DNA of 64,000 nt from Paenibacillus lycopersici (GTDB taxonomy: Bacteria; Bacillota; Bacilli; Paenibacillales; Paenibacillaceae): contig NZ_CP048209.1 in NCBI RefSeq assembly GCF_010119935.1, forward strand, positions 1,917,501 to 1,981,500, written 5' to 3'. Of the stretch, positions 26,749 through 35,320 are shown piece by piece. The stretch's first letter is position 1, and each line of letters begins with the position of its first letter. The notes beneath the pieces were generated by a model. That model had not been told where the DNA came from. It searched no databases and was given only the letters and a program-made list of their open reading frames with translations. Both the position numbers and the translations under genes were made by a program.

Positions 26749-27879
26749 TTAGGAAGGGAAGAGAAGCTCGTGCTTCGCCAGGATCAAGGCGCCGTACAGC
26801 CCTTGACGGTGATTGTGCGAGCTTCTTTCAAGCTGCAGCCCGAGCGTCGCGAACCGGTTGGCGCGCAGCGTGATGGTCCGCTTCATTTCCTCGAACAGGA
26901 TCGGGAAGTCGTCGAACATCGGACCGCCCAGATAGATGGATACCGGATTGAACAGATTGACGACATTGCTGAGCGCGATGCCGAACGCTTGGCCGGCTTC
27001 GATGCAGACGTCGATCGCGGTTTTGTCGTTCAGCCGGTACGCCTCGATCAAGGACGGATACTGACCGTCCCGGTTCTTGTACTCGTGCTCCAGCATCGGG
27101 TACGTGACGATATTCTCGAGGCAGCCGTAGTTGCCGCATGTGCACCGCGTGCCGTTCGGATCCGCCGTAATATGACCGAGAAGGCCTCCCGCGTTGCGCG
27201 CCCCCCGAAGCGTCTGGCCGCCAATCATCATGCCGGCCACGACGCTGTACGCGCTGTGGACGACGATATAATCCGCCTCGTCCTTCGCTTTCCCCATGAA
27301 CTTCTCCGCCAGCAGCATCGTCCGGCCGCCTTCCTCCACGTAGACGGGACAGCGAAACGACTGCCGGAACGCCTGCGGCAAATCAAGCCGCTCCCAATGC
27401 TTCGCGTTCGGAATGCTCAGGACGAGCGACCTGCCGGCATCGACGATGCCCGTCACCCCGATGCCGATTGCGGCGATCGCCGAAGTATCCATCCCGATAT
27501 CTTCCATCAAACGGACCGCGGATGCGACGACCCAAGCTTCCTTCGGCGCGTCTTCGTCGACGTCGGCGATCAAGAATTCGGCCTCGTGCAGAATCGCGAA
27601 GCGATTGTCCGAGACGGCCATGCGCACCCGGTAGCCGCCGATATCGATGCCGAGGAAATAAAACTTGTCCGGATTGGCGTGAAGCAGCACTTCTTTCCTT
27701 CCGAGCCCGGCGCCGATCCGTTCGCCTTCGACGATATAGCCGCCCTGAAGCAGCGCCTTGGTCAGAAGCGTGACCGAACCCGGGGACAACCCCGTCGCTT
27801 TGGCGAGTTCCTTGCGCGATATGCCGTCATTTGCGCCGATAGCGGTCAGAATGGTTTTTTCGGATGCGGTCAACTCCAT
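26749..27879 (-). CDS. ROK-family transcriptional repressor
   Basis: 376 residues. An N-terminal helix-turn-helix (NDGISRKELAKATGLSPGSVTLLTKAL, residues 17-43) is followed by a ROK sugar-kinase-like domain with LGIDIGGYRVRMAV, IGIGVTGIVDAG, and the zinc motif RCTCGNYGCLE. This is the XylR/NagC type, in which a sugar ligand releases DNA. It converges on the DegT-ceramidase-like pair and has an AT-rich upstream region, with a sequence similar to one at the DegT promoter, so it may repress that operon. Confidence 0.85.
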   Translation of the reverse strand: MELTASEKTILTAIGANDGISRKELAKATGLSPGSVTLLTKALLQGGYIVEGERIGAGLGRKEVLLHANPDKFYFLGIDIGGYRVRMAVSDNRFAILHEAEFLIADVDEDAPKEAWVVASAVRLMEDIGMDTSAIAAIGIGVTGIVDAGRSLVLSIPNAKHWERLDLPQAFRQSFRCPVYVEEGGRTMLLAEKFMGKAKDEADYIVVHSAYSVVAGMMIGGQTLRGARNAGGLLGHITADPNGTRCTCGNYGCLENIVTYPMLEHEYKNRDGQYPSLIEAYRLNDKTAIDVCIEAGQAFGIALSNVVNLFNPVSIYLGGPMFDDFPILFEEMKRTITLRANRFATLGLQLERSSHNHRQGLYGALILAKHELLFPS

Positions 27880-28110
27880 GCAGGCACACCTCGCTCGTTA
27901 ATTAATTTATTAGTTGAATTATCATGTTTGTCGTACATAATGTCAATCATTGCGCGAAAATGTCGTCGTTGCAGCAAGAAGCAATACGAAGATAATCGCG
28001 ATCAACATGAATAACTGGAATATATTTATAGTATAAAAAGGAAAACTGATCGTTATGGCGAAAATAAATGAATCAGAAACGAATTTCTAGATTTCGGGGG
28101 GAATTTATAA

Positions 28111-28569
28111 ATGCCGCAGCCGATTTTGCCGATTGATGAATTTCTTGCGTTGCAGACCGAAGAACAAGTCGAGAAATTGAAGCAGTGGAAGATGGATTAC
28201 ACGTTGAAGGACATTCGCGATGCCTGGGGCTTCAAGCATTCCGCGCAGTATTACATGCTGCTCAAGAAATTGCGGATCTACGAGCGCGTCGTGAACAAAT
28301 CGGATAAATTCTCGCCGGAGCAGCTGCTGATGTCGCGCAGCTCCGCGGAAGCGTATTCGTCCATCCCGGCGGCCGGCGGTCGTTCCGTCCCCGAGGATCA
28401 ATTCGGCTACGAGCTGAACGTGACGTTAAGCGGCCCCGAACTCGCGGAGAAGCTGGAACGCCTCGCGTATTTCTTGAAGGGCGAGCGCAAGACGGTGTCC
28501 GTCAAGCTGTCGATCTCGGCCTCGGGCAGCCCGGCGCCGGAAGCGGATGAGGCAGACGGCGGCAGCTGA
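28111..28569 (+). CDS. Conserved hypothetical protein, possible DNA-binding N-terminus
   Basis: 152 residues; ATG with GGGGGG 9 bases upstream. Residues 1-75 are helical and include KLKQWKMDYTLKDIRDAWGFKHSAQYYMLLKKLRIYERV, which may form a helix-turn-helix. The middle is a Ser/Ala-rich linker, and the C-terminus (GYELNVTLSGPELAEKLERLAYFLKGERKTVSVKLSIS) looks like a small alpha/beta domain. I do not recognise a family. It stands alone with a terminator downstream. Confidence 0.7.
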   Translation: MPQPILPIDEFLALQTEEQVEKLKQWKMDYTLKDIRDAWGFKHSAQYYMLLKKLRIYERVVNKSDKFSPEQLLMSRSSAEAYSSIPAAGGRSVPEDQFGYELNVTLSGPELAEKLERLAYFLKGERKTVSVKLSISASGSPAPEADEADGGS

Positions 28570-28643
28570 CGGGTAAGCGATCCGGCTGCCTGCGGGAAGA
28601 GGATGAATGGGAAGAGGCATGGAATAGATGCGGAACGAACAAG

Positions 28644-28671
28644 AACCGGGCGCGAGTCGCGCCCGGTTTTT
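28644..28671 (+). terminator. Terminator after the 28.1-kb gene
   Basis: AACCGGGCGCGA pairs with TCGCGCCCGGTT, followed by TTT. Confidence 0.9.
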
Positions 28672-28765
28672 ATAATGTCATACTATGTCGGGAACTGTAA
28701 TTAAATGTAATAATGCAATCAGGCTTGCTTAGCGTATAGGCATTGCTTATCGCGACGCGCAGGCG

Positions 28766-28993
28766 TTACTTATCGCGCAGCTGACCGAGCTCGGAAACGA
28801 TCGCTTCGACCTCGCTGATGCTGAACTTGTCCTTGCCGGCTACGATTTCGTAGACATCGCGCAAATCGTCGTATTTATCGAGGCTGAAGTTCGTTGCCTG
28901 CATCGCGGCTCCCGAAGCCATGCGCAGCTTGCTCTTGATCGCTTCAATCATATAGGCGACGTTCTCGATGTTCGCTTCTTCCAAGTTTCTCAC
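28766..28993 (-). CDS. DUF1128 family protein
   Basis: 75 residues from the GTG at 28993, with GGAGGAG 7 bases upstream; longer versions start in the promoter. The sequence ANIENVAYMIEAIKSKLRMA, then YDDLRDVYEIVAGKDKFSISEVEAIVSELG, matches the DUF1128 family (B. subtilis YfkK-like). Function unknown. It is divergent from the yyaC-like gene. Confidence 0.85.
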   Translation of the reverse strand: MRNLEEANIENVAYMIEAIKSKLRMASGAAMQATNFSLDKYDDLRDVYEIVAGKDKFSISEVEAIVSELGQLRDK

Positions 28994-29092
28994 TGTTACG
29001 CTCCTCCCGCCCGTGCGGGCTGTTTGGTTTTGTAGGGTATTGTAGCATGCCTGAGGCAGACTCGCCACTATCGTTCGCATGGATGAACCGAT

Positions 29093-29121
29093 TTGAAGCG
29101 GCGCAGCGATTTGGTTACAAT
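29093..29121 (+). promoter_or_regulatory. Promoter of the yyaC-like gene
   Basis: TTGAAG (29093-29098), a 17-base spacer and TACAAT (29116-29121), 35 bp before the start codon. Confidence 0.6.
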
Positions 29122-29155
29122 GAGGAAAGTTGGAACGAGGAGGAAGCGAGAACCG

Positions 29156-29731
29156 ATGGGGAACCGGGCCAAAGCGCGCAGAGGGCGGACTGAAGATTCC
29201 GTGGTCAGGCAGCGCGTCGCGATCGAAGGGGCGGAAGCGTTCCTGCGGAAAGCGGCGGCCGTTCAGCCGGACCGGGCCCGCGTTGCTTTCCTATGTATCG
29301 GAACGGACTGCTCGACCGGCGATTCGTTCGGGCCGCTTGTCGGCACATTGTTGAAGCAGGCAGGCTGGCGCCGGGTGATCGGGACGCTGGACGATCCCTG
29401 CGACGCCGACCGGTACGAATCGCTCAAGTCGTCGATCCCGGAATCGTGCTTGACGATCGCGATCGACGCCTGTCTCGGCGTCAAGGAAGCGGAGCCGGGC
29501 TATATCGTCGGCGACGGACCGCTCTACCCGGGACATGCGGTCGGCAAGCGGCTGTCCCCCGCGGGACATTACAGCATTGCCGGGATCGTGGGGCCGAAGA
29601 GCGTGAAGCCGTATTGGACCATCCAGCATGCGTCGCTGCATGAAGTGCTCGGCATGGCCCGGGCATTGGCCAGCGCCGTTCAAGCGGCATGGGGCCGGCC
29701 GGAAGTGGAAGCGATGCGGCTTCGATCATGA
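29156..29731 (+). CDS. yyaC: YyaC-like spore protease-family protein
   Basis: 191 residues from the ATG at 29156 (GAGGAGG lies 12 bases upstream). VAFLCIGTDCSTGDSFGPLVGTLL and the later IAIDACLG and GPLYPGHAVGKRLSPAGHYSIAGIV match the YyaC family, related to the GPR-type fold of hydrogenase-maturation and spore proteases. The role in spores is inferred from the family name, and its biochemistry is unclear. An arginine-rich N-terminal tail precedes the domain. Confidence 0.85.
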   Translation: MGNRAKARRGRTEDSVVRQRVAIEGAEAFLRKAAAVQPDRARVAFLCIGTDCSTGDSFGPLVGTLLKQAGWRRVIGTLDDPCDADRYESLKSSIPESCLTIAIDACLGVKEAEPGYIVGDGPLYPGHAVGKRLSPAGHYSIAGIVGPKSVKPYWTIQHASLHEVLGMARALASAVQAAWGRPEVEAMRLRS

Positions 29732-29786
29732 GGCTGCGCGTTTAAGGATAGGATTATAAGGACCGTTGCGGATATTGTTGTTCTGC

Positions 29787-29853
29787 TTGAAGACATGAAG
29801 AAGACATGAAGGCAAGAACACATGAAGGCAATAAGACATGAAAGCAAGAAGCT
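29787..29853. repeat. Short imperfect tandem repeat
   Basis: Four tandem imperfect copies of (AG)ACATGAAGGCAAGAA, with units of about 12-18 bases, lie in the leader before the hydrolase gene. Confidence 0.6.
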
Positions 29854-29906
29854 GCGCGAATCGACGCTCGACCATGCTGTACCAGCCAAACCGGAAGGGA
29901 AGGAAC

Positions 29907-30752
29907 ATGATCATGACGACTACGGGCACAATTTCCATTGCAAATTCGACGTTCGCGCTGTCCGGCGGACCAACGCTTGCGTATTACGATTCGAACCCTC
30001 AAGGAGGCGGAAAGCCGGGACGCATCATCGTCCTGCTTCACGGTTTCTGCGGCAGCTCCTCCTATTGGGAGCGGGTGATTCCGCAGCTCGAAGGCGCCGG
30101 CCGGGTCATCGCGCCGGATCTTCGCGGCCATGGCCGCAGCTCCGCGCCGCGGCAGCCCGTCTACGCGATGGAGGATTTTGCCTCGGATCTGGCGCAGCTG
30201 CTGGACCATGCGAACACCGATGCCGTCACGCTGTTCGGCCATTCGCTCGGCGGCTACGCCGCGCTTGCATTCGCGGAGCGGCATCCGGACAAGCTGGCCG
30301 CGTTCGGCCTCGTGCATTCGACGGCGAAGCCGGACAGCGAAGAGGCGAGAGGAAACCGCGACAAAGCGGCTCATGCGCTGCGTACGGACGGCATCGCGCC
30401 GTTCGTGGAAGGGCTGGTGCCGAAGCTCTTCGCGCCGGCTCACCGGGAATCGATGAGCGATCAAGTGAAGCGCATGATCGATGTCGGCTATGGAACGGAC
30501 GCGGAAGGCGCGGCGGCGACCGCGCTCGGCATGAAGGCGCGCCCCGACCGCACGGGCGTGCTGGACGGCCTGTCCGTGCCGCGATTGCTCGTCGCGGGCT
30601 CGGAGGACGGCGTTATTCCGCCCGCGAGCACGTTCACGACGGATGGCCCGCAGGTTACCCAGGCGCTGCTGGAAGGCAGCGGGCATATGAGCATGGTGGA
30701 AGCGCCGCAGCGCCTAGCGGAGGAAATGCTCGCGTTCTTGAGCCGATTATGA
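29907..30752 (+). CDS. Alpha/beta-fold hydrolase
   Basis: 281 residues from the ATG at 29907 (AAGGGAAGG just upstream; ATG 29913 is also possible). The fold is clear: LLHGFCGSSSYWERVIPQL (oxyanion region), VIAPDLRGHGRSSAP, the nucleophile elbow FGHSLGGYAALAFAERHP with the catalytic Ser, Asp in AGSEDGVIPP, and His in LEGSGHMSMVEAP. It is a cytoplasmic serine hydrolase, substrate unknown. It follows the yyaC-like gene after a repeat-bearing gap. Confidence 0.88.
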   Translation: MIMTTTGTISIANSTFALSGGPTLAYYDSNPQGGGKPGRIIVLLHGFCGSSSYWERVIPQLEGAGRVIAPDLRGHGRSSAPRQPVYAMEDFASDLAQLLDHANTDAVTLFGHSLGGYAALAFAERHPDKLAAFGLVHSTAKPDSEEARGNRDKAAHALRTDGIAPFVEGLVPKLFAPAHRESMSDQVKRMIDVGYGTDAEGAAATALGMKARPDRTGVLDGLSVPRLLVAGSEDGVIPPASTFTTDGPQVTQALLEGSGHMSMVEAPQRLAEEMLAFLSRL

Positions 30753-30906
30753 TGAACCTGGGAGTCTTCGATGCGGAGGCAGTCCTATAATAATGAGTTG
30801 AGCCAATTAGCAAGCGGACATGGAAGATGGCGGATATCGGATATCGGAAAAGCCGTCATTCGGCATATCCGCGTTTCGCGTTTGTCGACAGGGGGAGGAA
30901 ACGGCG

Positions 30907-31581
30907 ATGGTGTTCCAGCGGGATTTTTTTATGCGCATGATTCAGGAGATGGGGGAAGCCGCGGGCGCCATTCTGGGCCTGCGCCAGCAGCGTAAGCAGG
31001 AGGAAGCGCTGCAGGTGATCGACGATTTGCTGGACAAGCGGTTTCGCATGAACGGCAAGCTGATCCGTCAGCTGTCCGATGCAGATCTCGTCCGGATGAT
31101 GACGACGAACGGCGTCGTCGAGACCGCGAATTTAAGCGGCGTTGCGCTGCTCATGAAAGAAGAAGCGGCGATTCTGAACGAGCTCGGCCGGACGGAGCAG
31201 AGCTATCCGCTTCAGCTGAAGGCGTTCCACCTGTTCATGCGGCTGTCGCTGCTGGACGCGCCCGCCATGCTGCGGACGCCGTCGGAGGAAGCCGCCGATC
31301 TGGCGTCGCAGCTGGAAGGCTACGAGCTGCCGCGCGCAACGAAGCTGCTGATGTGGGAATGGCATGAAGGAGACAAGCGGTACGACGAAGCCGAGAACGT
31401 CCTGCACGAGCTGCTGGAAGACGGCATGGTTCCTCGGGAAGAGGCGGCGGAGTTCTATCGCAGGCTGCTGCTGCTGCCGGACGAATCGCTGGAAGCGGGC
31501 GGATTGCCGCGCGACGAAGTCGTGGACGGGCTGGAACGGATCATGGAAGACATCGAAAGCGGTTTAGGAGCTGAAGGATAG
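30907..31581 (+). CDS. DUF6483-family hypothetical protein
   Basis: 224 residues from the ATG at 30907, with GGGAGGA 8 bases upstream. Entirely helical: FFMRMIQEMGEAAGAILGLRQQRKQEEALQVIDDLLDK, then TPR-like helices to the end. I recognise the shape of the DUF6483 family, common in Firmicutes; function unknown. The N-terminal helix may be amphipathic. It is 3 bp from the methyltransferase gene, so the two are likely co-translated. Confidence 0.7.
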   Translation: MVFQRDFFMRMIQEMGEAAGAILGLRQQRKQEEALQVIDDLLDKRFRMNGKLIRQLSDADLVRMMTTNGVVETANLSGVALLMKEEAAILNELGRTEQSYPLQLKAFHLFMRLSLLDAPAMLRTPSEEAADLASQLEGYELPRATKLLMWEWHEGDKRYDEAENVLHELLEDGMVPREEAAEFYRRLLLLPDESLEAGGLPRDEVVDGLERIMEDIESGLGAEG

Positions 31582-31584
31582 CAC

Positions 31585-32793
31585 ATGGAAAGCAAGAAAC
31601 AATGGCAGCGCGACGTCGAACGGTGGGTCGCGGAGGGAAGCCTGCGAGGAGCGACGTTCAGCCAGCTCCGGCGCAAGGAAGGCGGCGTACCCGCCAAGAC
31701 GGTCATCCGGCCGATCGAGCTGAAAGGCGCGCTCCACTACCAGTTTCAATATTACATCGATAATAAAGTGACGCACGAGAACGTGCCGCAGGATCAAGCG
31801 GCGGAGCGCATGGCGGCATGGCTCGTACAGCATTACCGGCAGGCGCTGATCCGCACGGACGACGCCGACGTTCAAGTGCTGTTCTCGAAGAAAGGCAAAG
31901 CGGCGGTGCTTAGCAAGCCGTCTTCGTTATCGCCCGCCGCGAAGAACGAAACGCTCGCGCATAACCGGCAGAAGCAGCGGGTCGTGCAGGAGGGTGAAGC
32001 GGCGCCGTTCCTGGTGGAACTCGGCATTATGACGAAGGACGGCAAGGTGATCGCGAAGAAGCAGGACAAATTCCGCCAAATCAACCGTTTCCTTGAGATG
32101 GTGACCGACGTGCTCCCTCACCTGCCGGAAGGACGGGAAATCACGATCGTCGATTTCGGCTGCGGCAAGTCGTACTTGACGTTCGCGCTCTACCATCTGC
32201 TCGCCGTTCAGCAAGGACGCCGGATTTCGGTCGTCGGTCTCGATCTGAAGGCGGATGTGATCGCGTTCTGTTCGGAGCTTGCGAAGAAGCTCGGTTACGA
32301 CCGTCTTCGTTTCCAAGTGGGGGACATCGCCGATTACAAGGAACAGACCGAGGTCGATATGGTCGTTACCCTGCACGCATGCGACACCGCGACGGACGCC
32401 GCGCTCGCGAAGGCGGTGGAATGGGGAGCCTCCGTCATTCTGTCCGTGCCTTGCTGCCAGCACGAGCTGTTCCGTCAGATCGCGAACGAGACGATGAAGC
32501 CGCTGCTGTCGCACGGGCTGCTGAAAGAACGGTTCGCCGCGCTTGCCACGGACGCCATTCGCAGCCAGCTGCTGGACGTGCTGGGCTACCGCACGCAGCT
32601 GCTGGAATTCATCGATCCGGAGCATACGCCGAAGAATATGCTGATCCGCGCCGTCAGGATGGCCGGAAGCGGCGGCGATGCCGGGCGGAAGTGGGAGGAA
32701 TACGAGGCGTTTCGGGACATGCTGAACGCCGATCCCTACCTGGAGCGCGCGCTTGAAGACCGGCTCAAACAAGCCGTAGGATCCGCTAAATAA
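31585..32793 (+). CDS. SAM-dependent methyltransferase (METTL25-like)
   Basis: 402 residues. The N-terminal 160 residues are a helical domain of unknown role. Then comes the Rossmann methyltransferase: IVDFGCGKSYLTFALYHLL (motif I) and VVGLDLKADVIAFC (motif II), with DMVVTLHACDTATDAAL and SVILSVPCCQHELF further on. The cysteine pair VPCCQHE and HACD box fit the Methyltransf_32 / RRNAD1-METTL25 type. The likely target is RNA or protein, unproven. It follows the DUF6483 gene directly. Confidence 0.85.
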   Translation: MESKKQWQRDVERWVAEGSLRGATFSQLRRKEGGVPAKTVIRPIELKGALHYQFQYYIDNKVTHENVPQDQAAERMAAWLVQHYRQALIRTDDADVQVLFSKKGKAAVLSKPSSLSPAAKNETLAHNRQKQRVVQEGEAAPFLVELGIMTKDGKVIAKKQDKFRQINRFLEMVTDVLPHLPEGREITIVDFGCGKSYLTFALYHLLAVQQGRRISVVGLDLKADVIAFCSELAKKLGYDRLRFQVGDIADYKEQTEVDMVVTLHACDTATDAALAKAVEWGASVILSVPCCQHELFRQIANETMKPLLSHGLLKERFAALATDAIRSQLLDVLGYRTQLLEFIDPEHTPKNMLIRAVRMAGSGGDAGRKWEEYEAFRDMLNADPYLERALEDRLKQAVGSAK

Positions 32794-32906
32794 GGTGGCT
32801 CGACTTATTGTCGAATCTCTGAACAGTGTGATAGAATGGAAAAGCATATGCAGATTGTCCCAGGTCTTTGGTCGTGCAAAATTAACTGGTAATTTAGGTG
32901 GAGTAC

Positions 32907-34580
32907 ATGGGACTTACGATTGGTATCGATTTAGGCGTTCTCGTCGGCTTAGTGTCCATCTTCTTCTATGTGTTCGTTAAGAACGCCATAACTGCGCAGT
33001 ACAAAGTATATCTGCTCTTCCACTTCTTCATGATGATTTGGCCGATCGGCCAAGTCGGCGTCCACACGACAGATCGTCCACACCTTCAGATTTTTTATAT
33101 CACTTTATCCTTTGTCGGTTTATCGATGCTCGGCTTCGGCTGGATGCTGTTTATGAAGTTCCTCTCGCTCGGAGCGTACTACAAGCCGAGCCGGAACGTC
33201 GTGCTGCTGCTGCTCGCGCCTTCGCTTCTTTTGTCCGTCGCCATGATCTGGAATCCTGCCAATCTGTTCGTCGCCCCCGTTGGCGGCGACTTCGGCGAGC
33301 GGCAATACGGACCGCTCTTCTGGTGCATGATTCTGCTGCTCGTCGCTTCTTTTCTATATTCGCTGCGCCTCGTCAGGGATAAGGCGCGTATGCAGACGCA
33401 CCAAGCCGAACGCGCGCGATTGAAGCATGCGTTCGTCGGCATTGTCGTCATGGCCGGGTTTCCGATGCTCGATCTGCTGGTGAACGTCCTGCTGGATCCA
33501 TGGCTCCAGGTGATTCCGGGCATTACGTCGCTCGGCATTCTGGCCTCGGATGTTTGCTTCTTGTACGCGCTGCGGAAGCACCGCTCGCTCGATCTGGTCA
33601 AAATCGCGCAGCAGGATGTCGTGGATACGCTGTCGGTCGGGATCATCGTGCTGGACGAGCATGACATCGTCATCGAAGTCAATCGCAATGTCTGTCCGAA
33701 GCTGCCCGTCACCATCGGGAGGCCGTTCGAATTGGAAGCGCTTCTTGATGCCCATCTGGTTGAAGCTAACGCGAAGCCGGGCTTCCTGAAGGCATTCCGC
33801 ATGCCATCCGGCGAACGGGCGCATACGGAGCTCGTATTGGGCGCGAAGGGCGAGCCGAAGCAGTATTTGGCGATGCATGCGGCTCCGATCCTGGTCGGCG
33901 GCAGCTTGCTCGGCAAAGTCATAACCCTTCAAGATATTACGGAGCTGAAGCTGCATATCTTGAAGTCCCAGGAGCAGAACATTTCGCTGCAAGAACGCAA
34001 CCGCGCTTTGATCTACATGCAGGACGAGCTGTTCCAGGCGAACCGGAAGCTGGAGCAGATGGCGGTCACGGACAGCTTGACGGGCTGCTTCAACCGCAGG
34101 TTTCTGATGCAGCAGCTCGAGCATGAGGTGCTGACGAATTTACGGTATCGCATACCGTTCGCCGTCTTTCTGTTCGACATCGACTTGTTCAAGCTGGTCA
34201 ATGATACCTACGGCCATGTCGTCGGGGACGAGGTTATCCGGCGTACGGCGGAAGCGGTGCGGGGAGCGCTGCGGCGGACGGATATTCTGGCCCGTTACGG
34301 CGGCGAAGAATTCGCCGTCTACCTGCCGCATACGAACCTGGAACAGGCCGAGCGGCTGGCGCAGCGCATACGCGAAGTCGTGGAATCCAACACGATTCCG
34401 ACCGGGCGCGGCAGATCTCCGATTTCCGTTACGATCAGCATGGGCATACATGTGGTGGAGGAACAGACCGATTTGCAGGTCAACGACGTCAAGCAGTACC
34501 TGAAAGAACTGTTCTATAACATCGACTCGGCGCTCTATCGGGCGAAGGACGACGGGCGCAACCGAATCGTCAATTATTAA
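32907..34580 (+). CDS. 7TM-PAS-GGDEF diguanylate cyclase
   Basis: 557 residues from the ATG at 32907, with AGGTGGAG upstream. Seven hydrophobic segments in residues 1-225 match the N-terminal 7TM sensor module of histidine kinases. A PAS domain follows (about 240-340, DTLSVGIIVLDEHDIVIEVNRN), then a short coiled coil and a complete GGDEF domain: TDSLTGCFNRRF, DIDLFKLVND and GGEEF at 465-469. The RxxD inhibitory site RRTD lies five residues before GGEEF, so product feedback is expected. It makes cyclic di-GMP at the membrane. It heads a block of cyclic di-GMP genes. Confidence 0.92.
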   Translation: MGLTIGIDLGVLVGLVSIFFYVFVKNAITAQYKVYLLFHFFMMIWPIGQVGVHTTDRPHLQIFYITLSFVGLSMLGFGWMLFMKFLSLGAYYKPSRNVVLLLLAPSLLLSVAMIWNPANLFVAPVGGDFGERQYGPLFWCMILLLVASFLYSLRLVRDKARMQTHQAERARLKHAFVGIVVMAGFPMLDLLVNVLLDPWLQVIPGITSLGILASDVCFLYALRKHRSLDLVKIAQQDVVDTLSVGIIVLDEHDIVIEVNRNVCPKLPVTIGRPFELEALLDAHLVEANAKPGFLKAFRMPSGERAHTELVLGAKGEPKQYLAMHAAPILVGGSLLGKVITLQDITELKLHILKSQEQNISLQERNRALIYMQDELFQANRKLEQMAVTDSLTGCFNRRFLMQQLEHEVLTNLRYRIPFAVFLFDIDLFKLVNDTYGHVVGDEVIRRTAEAVRGALRRTDILARYGGEEFAVYLPHTNLEQAERLAQRIREVVESNTIPTGRGRSPISVTISMGIHVVEEQTDLQVNDVKQYLKELFYNIDSALYRAKDDGRNRIVNY

Positions 34581-34598
34581 GCGGAGGGGGGCAGCGAA

Positions 34599-35288
34599 AT
34601 GTCAACGCGCGGGCGATGGATCGCATCTGCTGCCGCATTGGGAATGACGGCGGCGGCGGCGGCGCTGTGCTTGCTTTCATCGAGCCGAGGGCATTTGCTG
34701 CTTCCCGTTCAGATCGGACTTGCCGCGCTGGCGGCCGTGGCGCTTCCGTCTGCGTGGCTGTTCGGCCGCAGCTACGACCGAATAAAAGTCGAATCGACGG
34801 TGGACAGCCTGACAGGCATCTACAACCGGAGATTCATCGAGACGCTGTTTCGGAAGCTGCTGCAGCAGGCGCACCGCAAGCGCAAGCGGATGTCGGTGAT
34901 CATGCTCGATGTCAACGATTTCAAGGAAGTGAACGACCGGTTCGGCCATCAGAAAGGCGATATGGCGCTTGCCATGATCGCGGAGACGCTGCGGAGCTGC
35001 TCCGACCGCGGCGAGCTCGTAGGCAGATGGGGCGGAGACGAGTTCATCATGATTTGTCCGTATGCGGACGAGAAGGCGGTCGACCGGATTTCGAGCCGCA
35101 TACATGAACAGCTGCTCGGAGTCTCCAGACGTATTGGTCTTCGTCTATCGGTTGCGATCGGCTGCGCGGTCTTCCCGGATCAAGGGAAGGATTTGAGCCA
35201 GCTGGTGAATCTGGCCGATAAGAAAATGTACGGAGACAAGCATGTGTGCAAGACGCAAGAAACCGAACCGGCAGCGCTGCAGGCATGA
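34599..35288 (+). CDS. Membrane-anchored GGDEF diguanylate cyclase without I-site
   Basis: 229 residues. Two short N-terminal hydrophobic segments (about 8-27 and 34-55) lead into a GGDEF domain: VDSLTGIYNRRF (about 68-79), MLDVNDFKEVNDRFGHQ and GGDEF at 145-149. The position of the RxxD site holds DRGE instead, so the usual inhibitory site is missing. It is likely a second, unrestrained cyclic di-GMP synthase. It begins 18 bp after the first GGDEF gene and ends 33 bp before the HD-GYP gene. Confidence 0.88.
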   Translation: MSTRGRWIASAAALGMTAAAAALCLLSSSRGHLLLPVQIGLAALAAVALPSAWLFGRSYDRIKVESTVDSLTGIYNRRFIETLFRKLLQQAHRKRKRMSVIMLDVNDFKEVNDRFGHQKGDMALAMIAETLRSCSDRGELVGRWGGDEFIMICPYADEKAVDRISSRIHEQLLGVSRRIGLRLSVAIGCAVFPDQGKDLSQLVNLADKKMYGDKHVCKTQETEPAALQA

Positions 35289-35320
35289 CGATAAGCACGC
35301 GATAAAGGCGGGAATCACCT

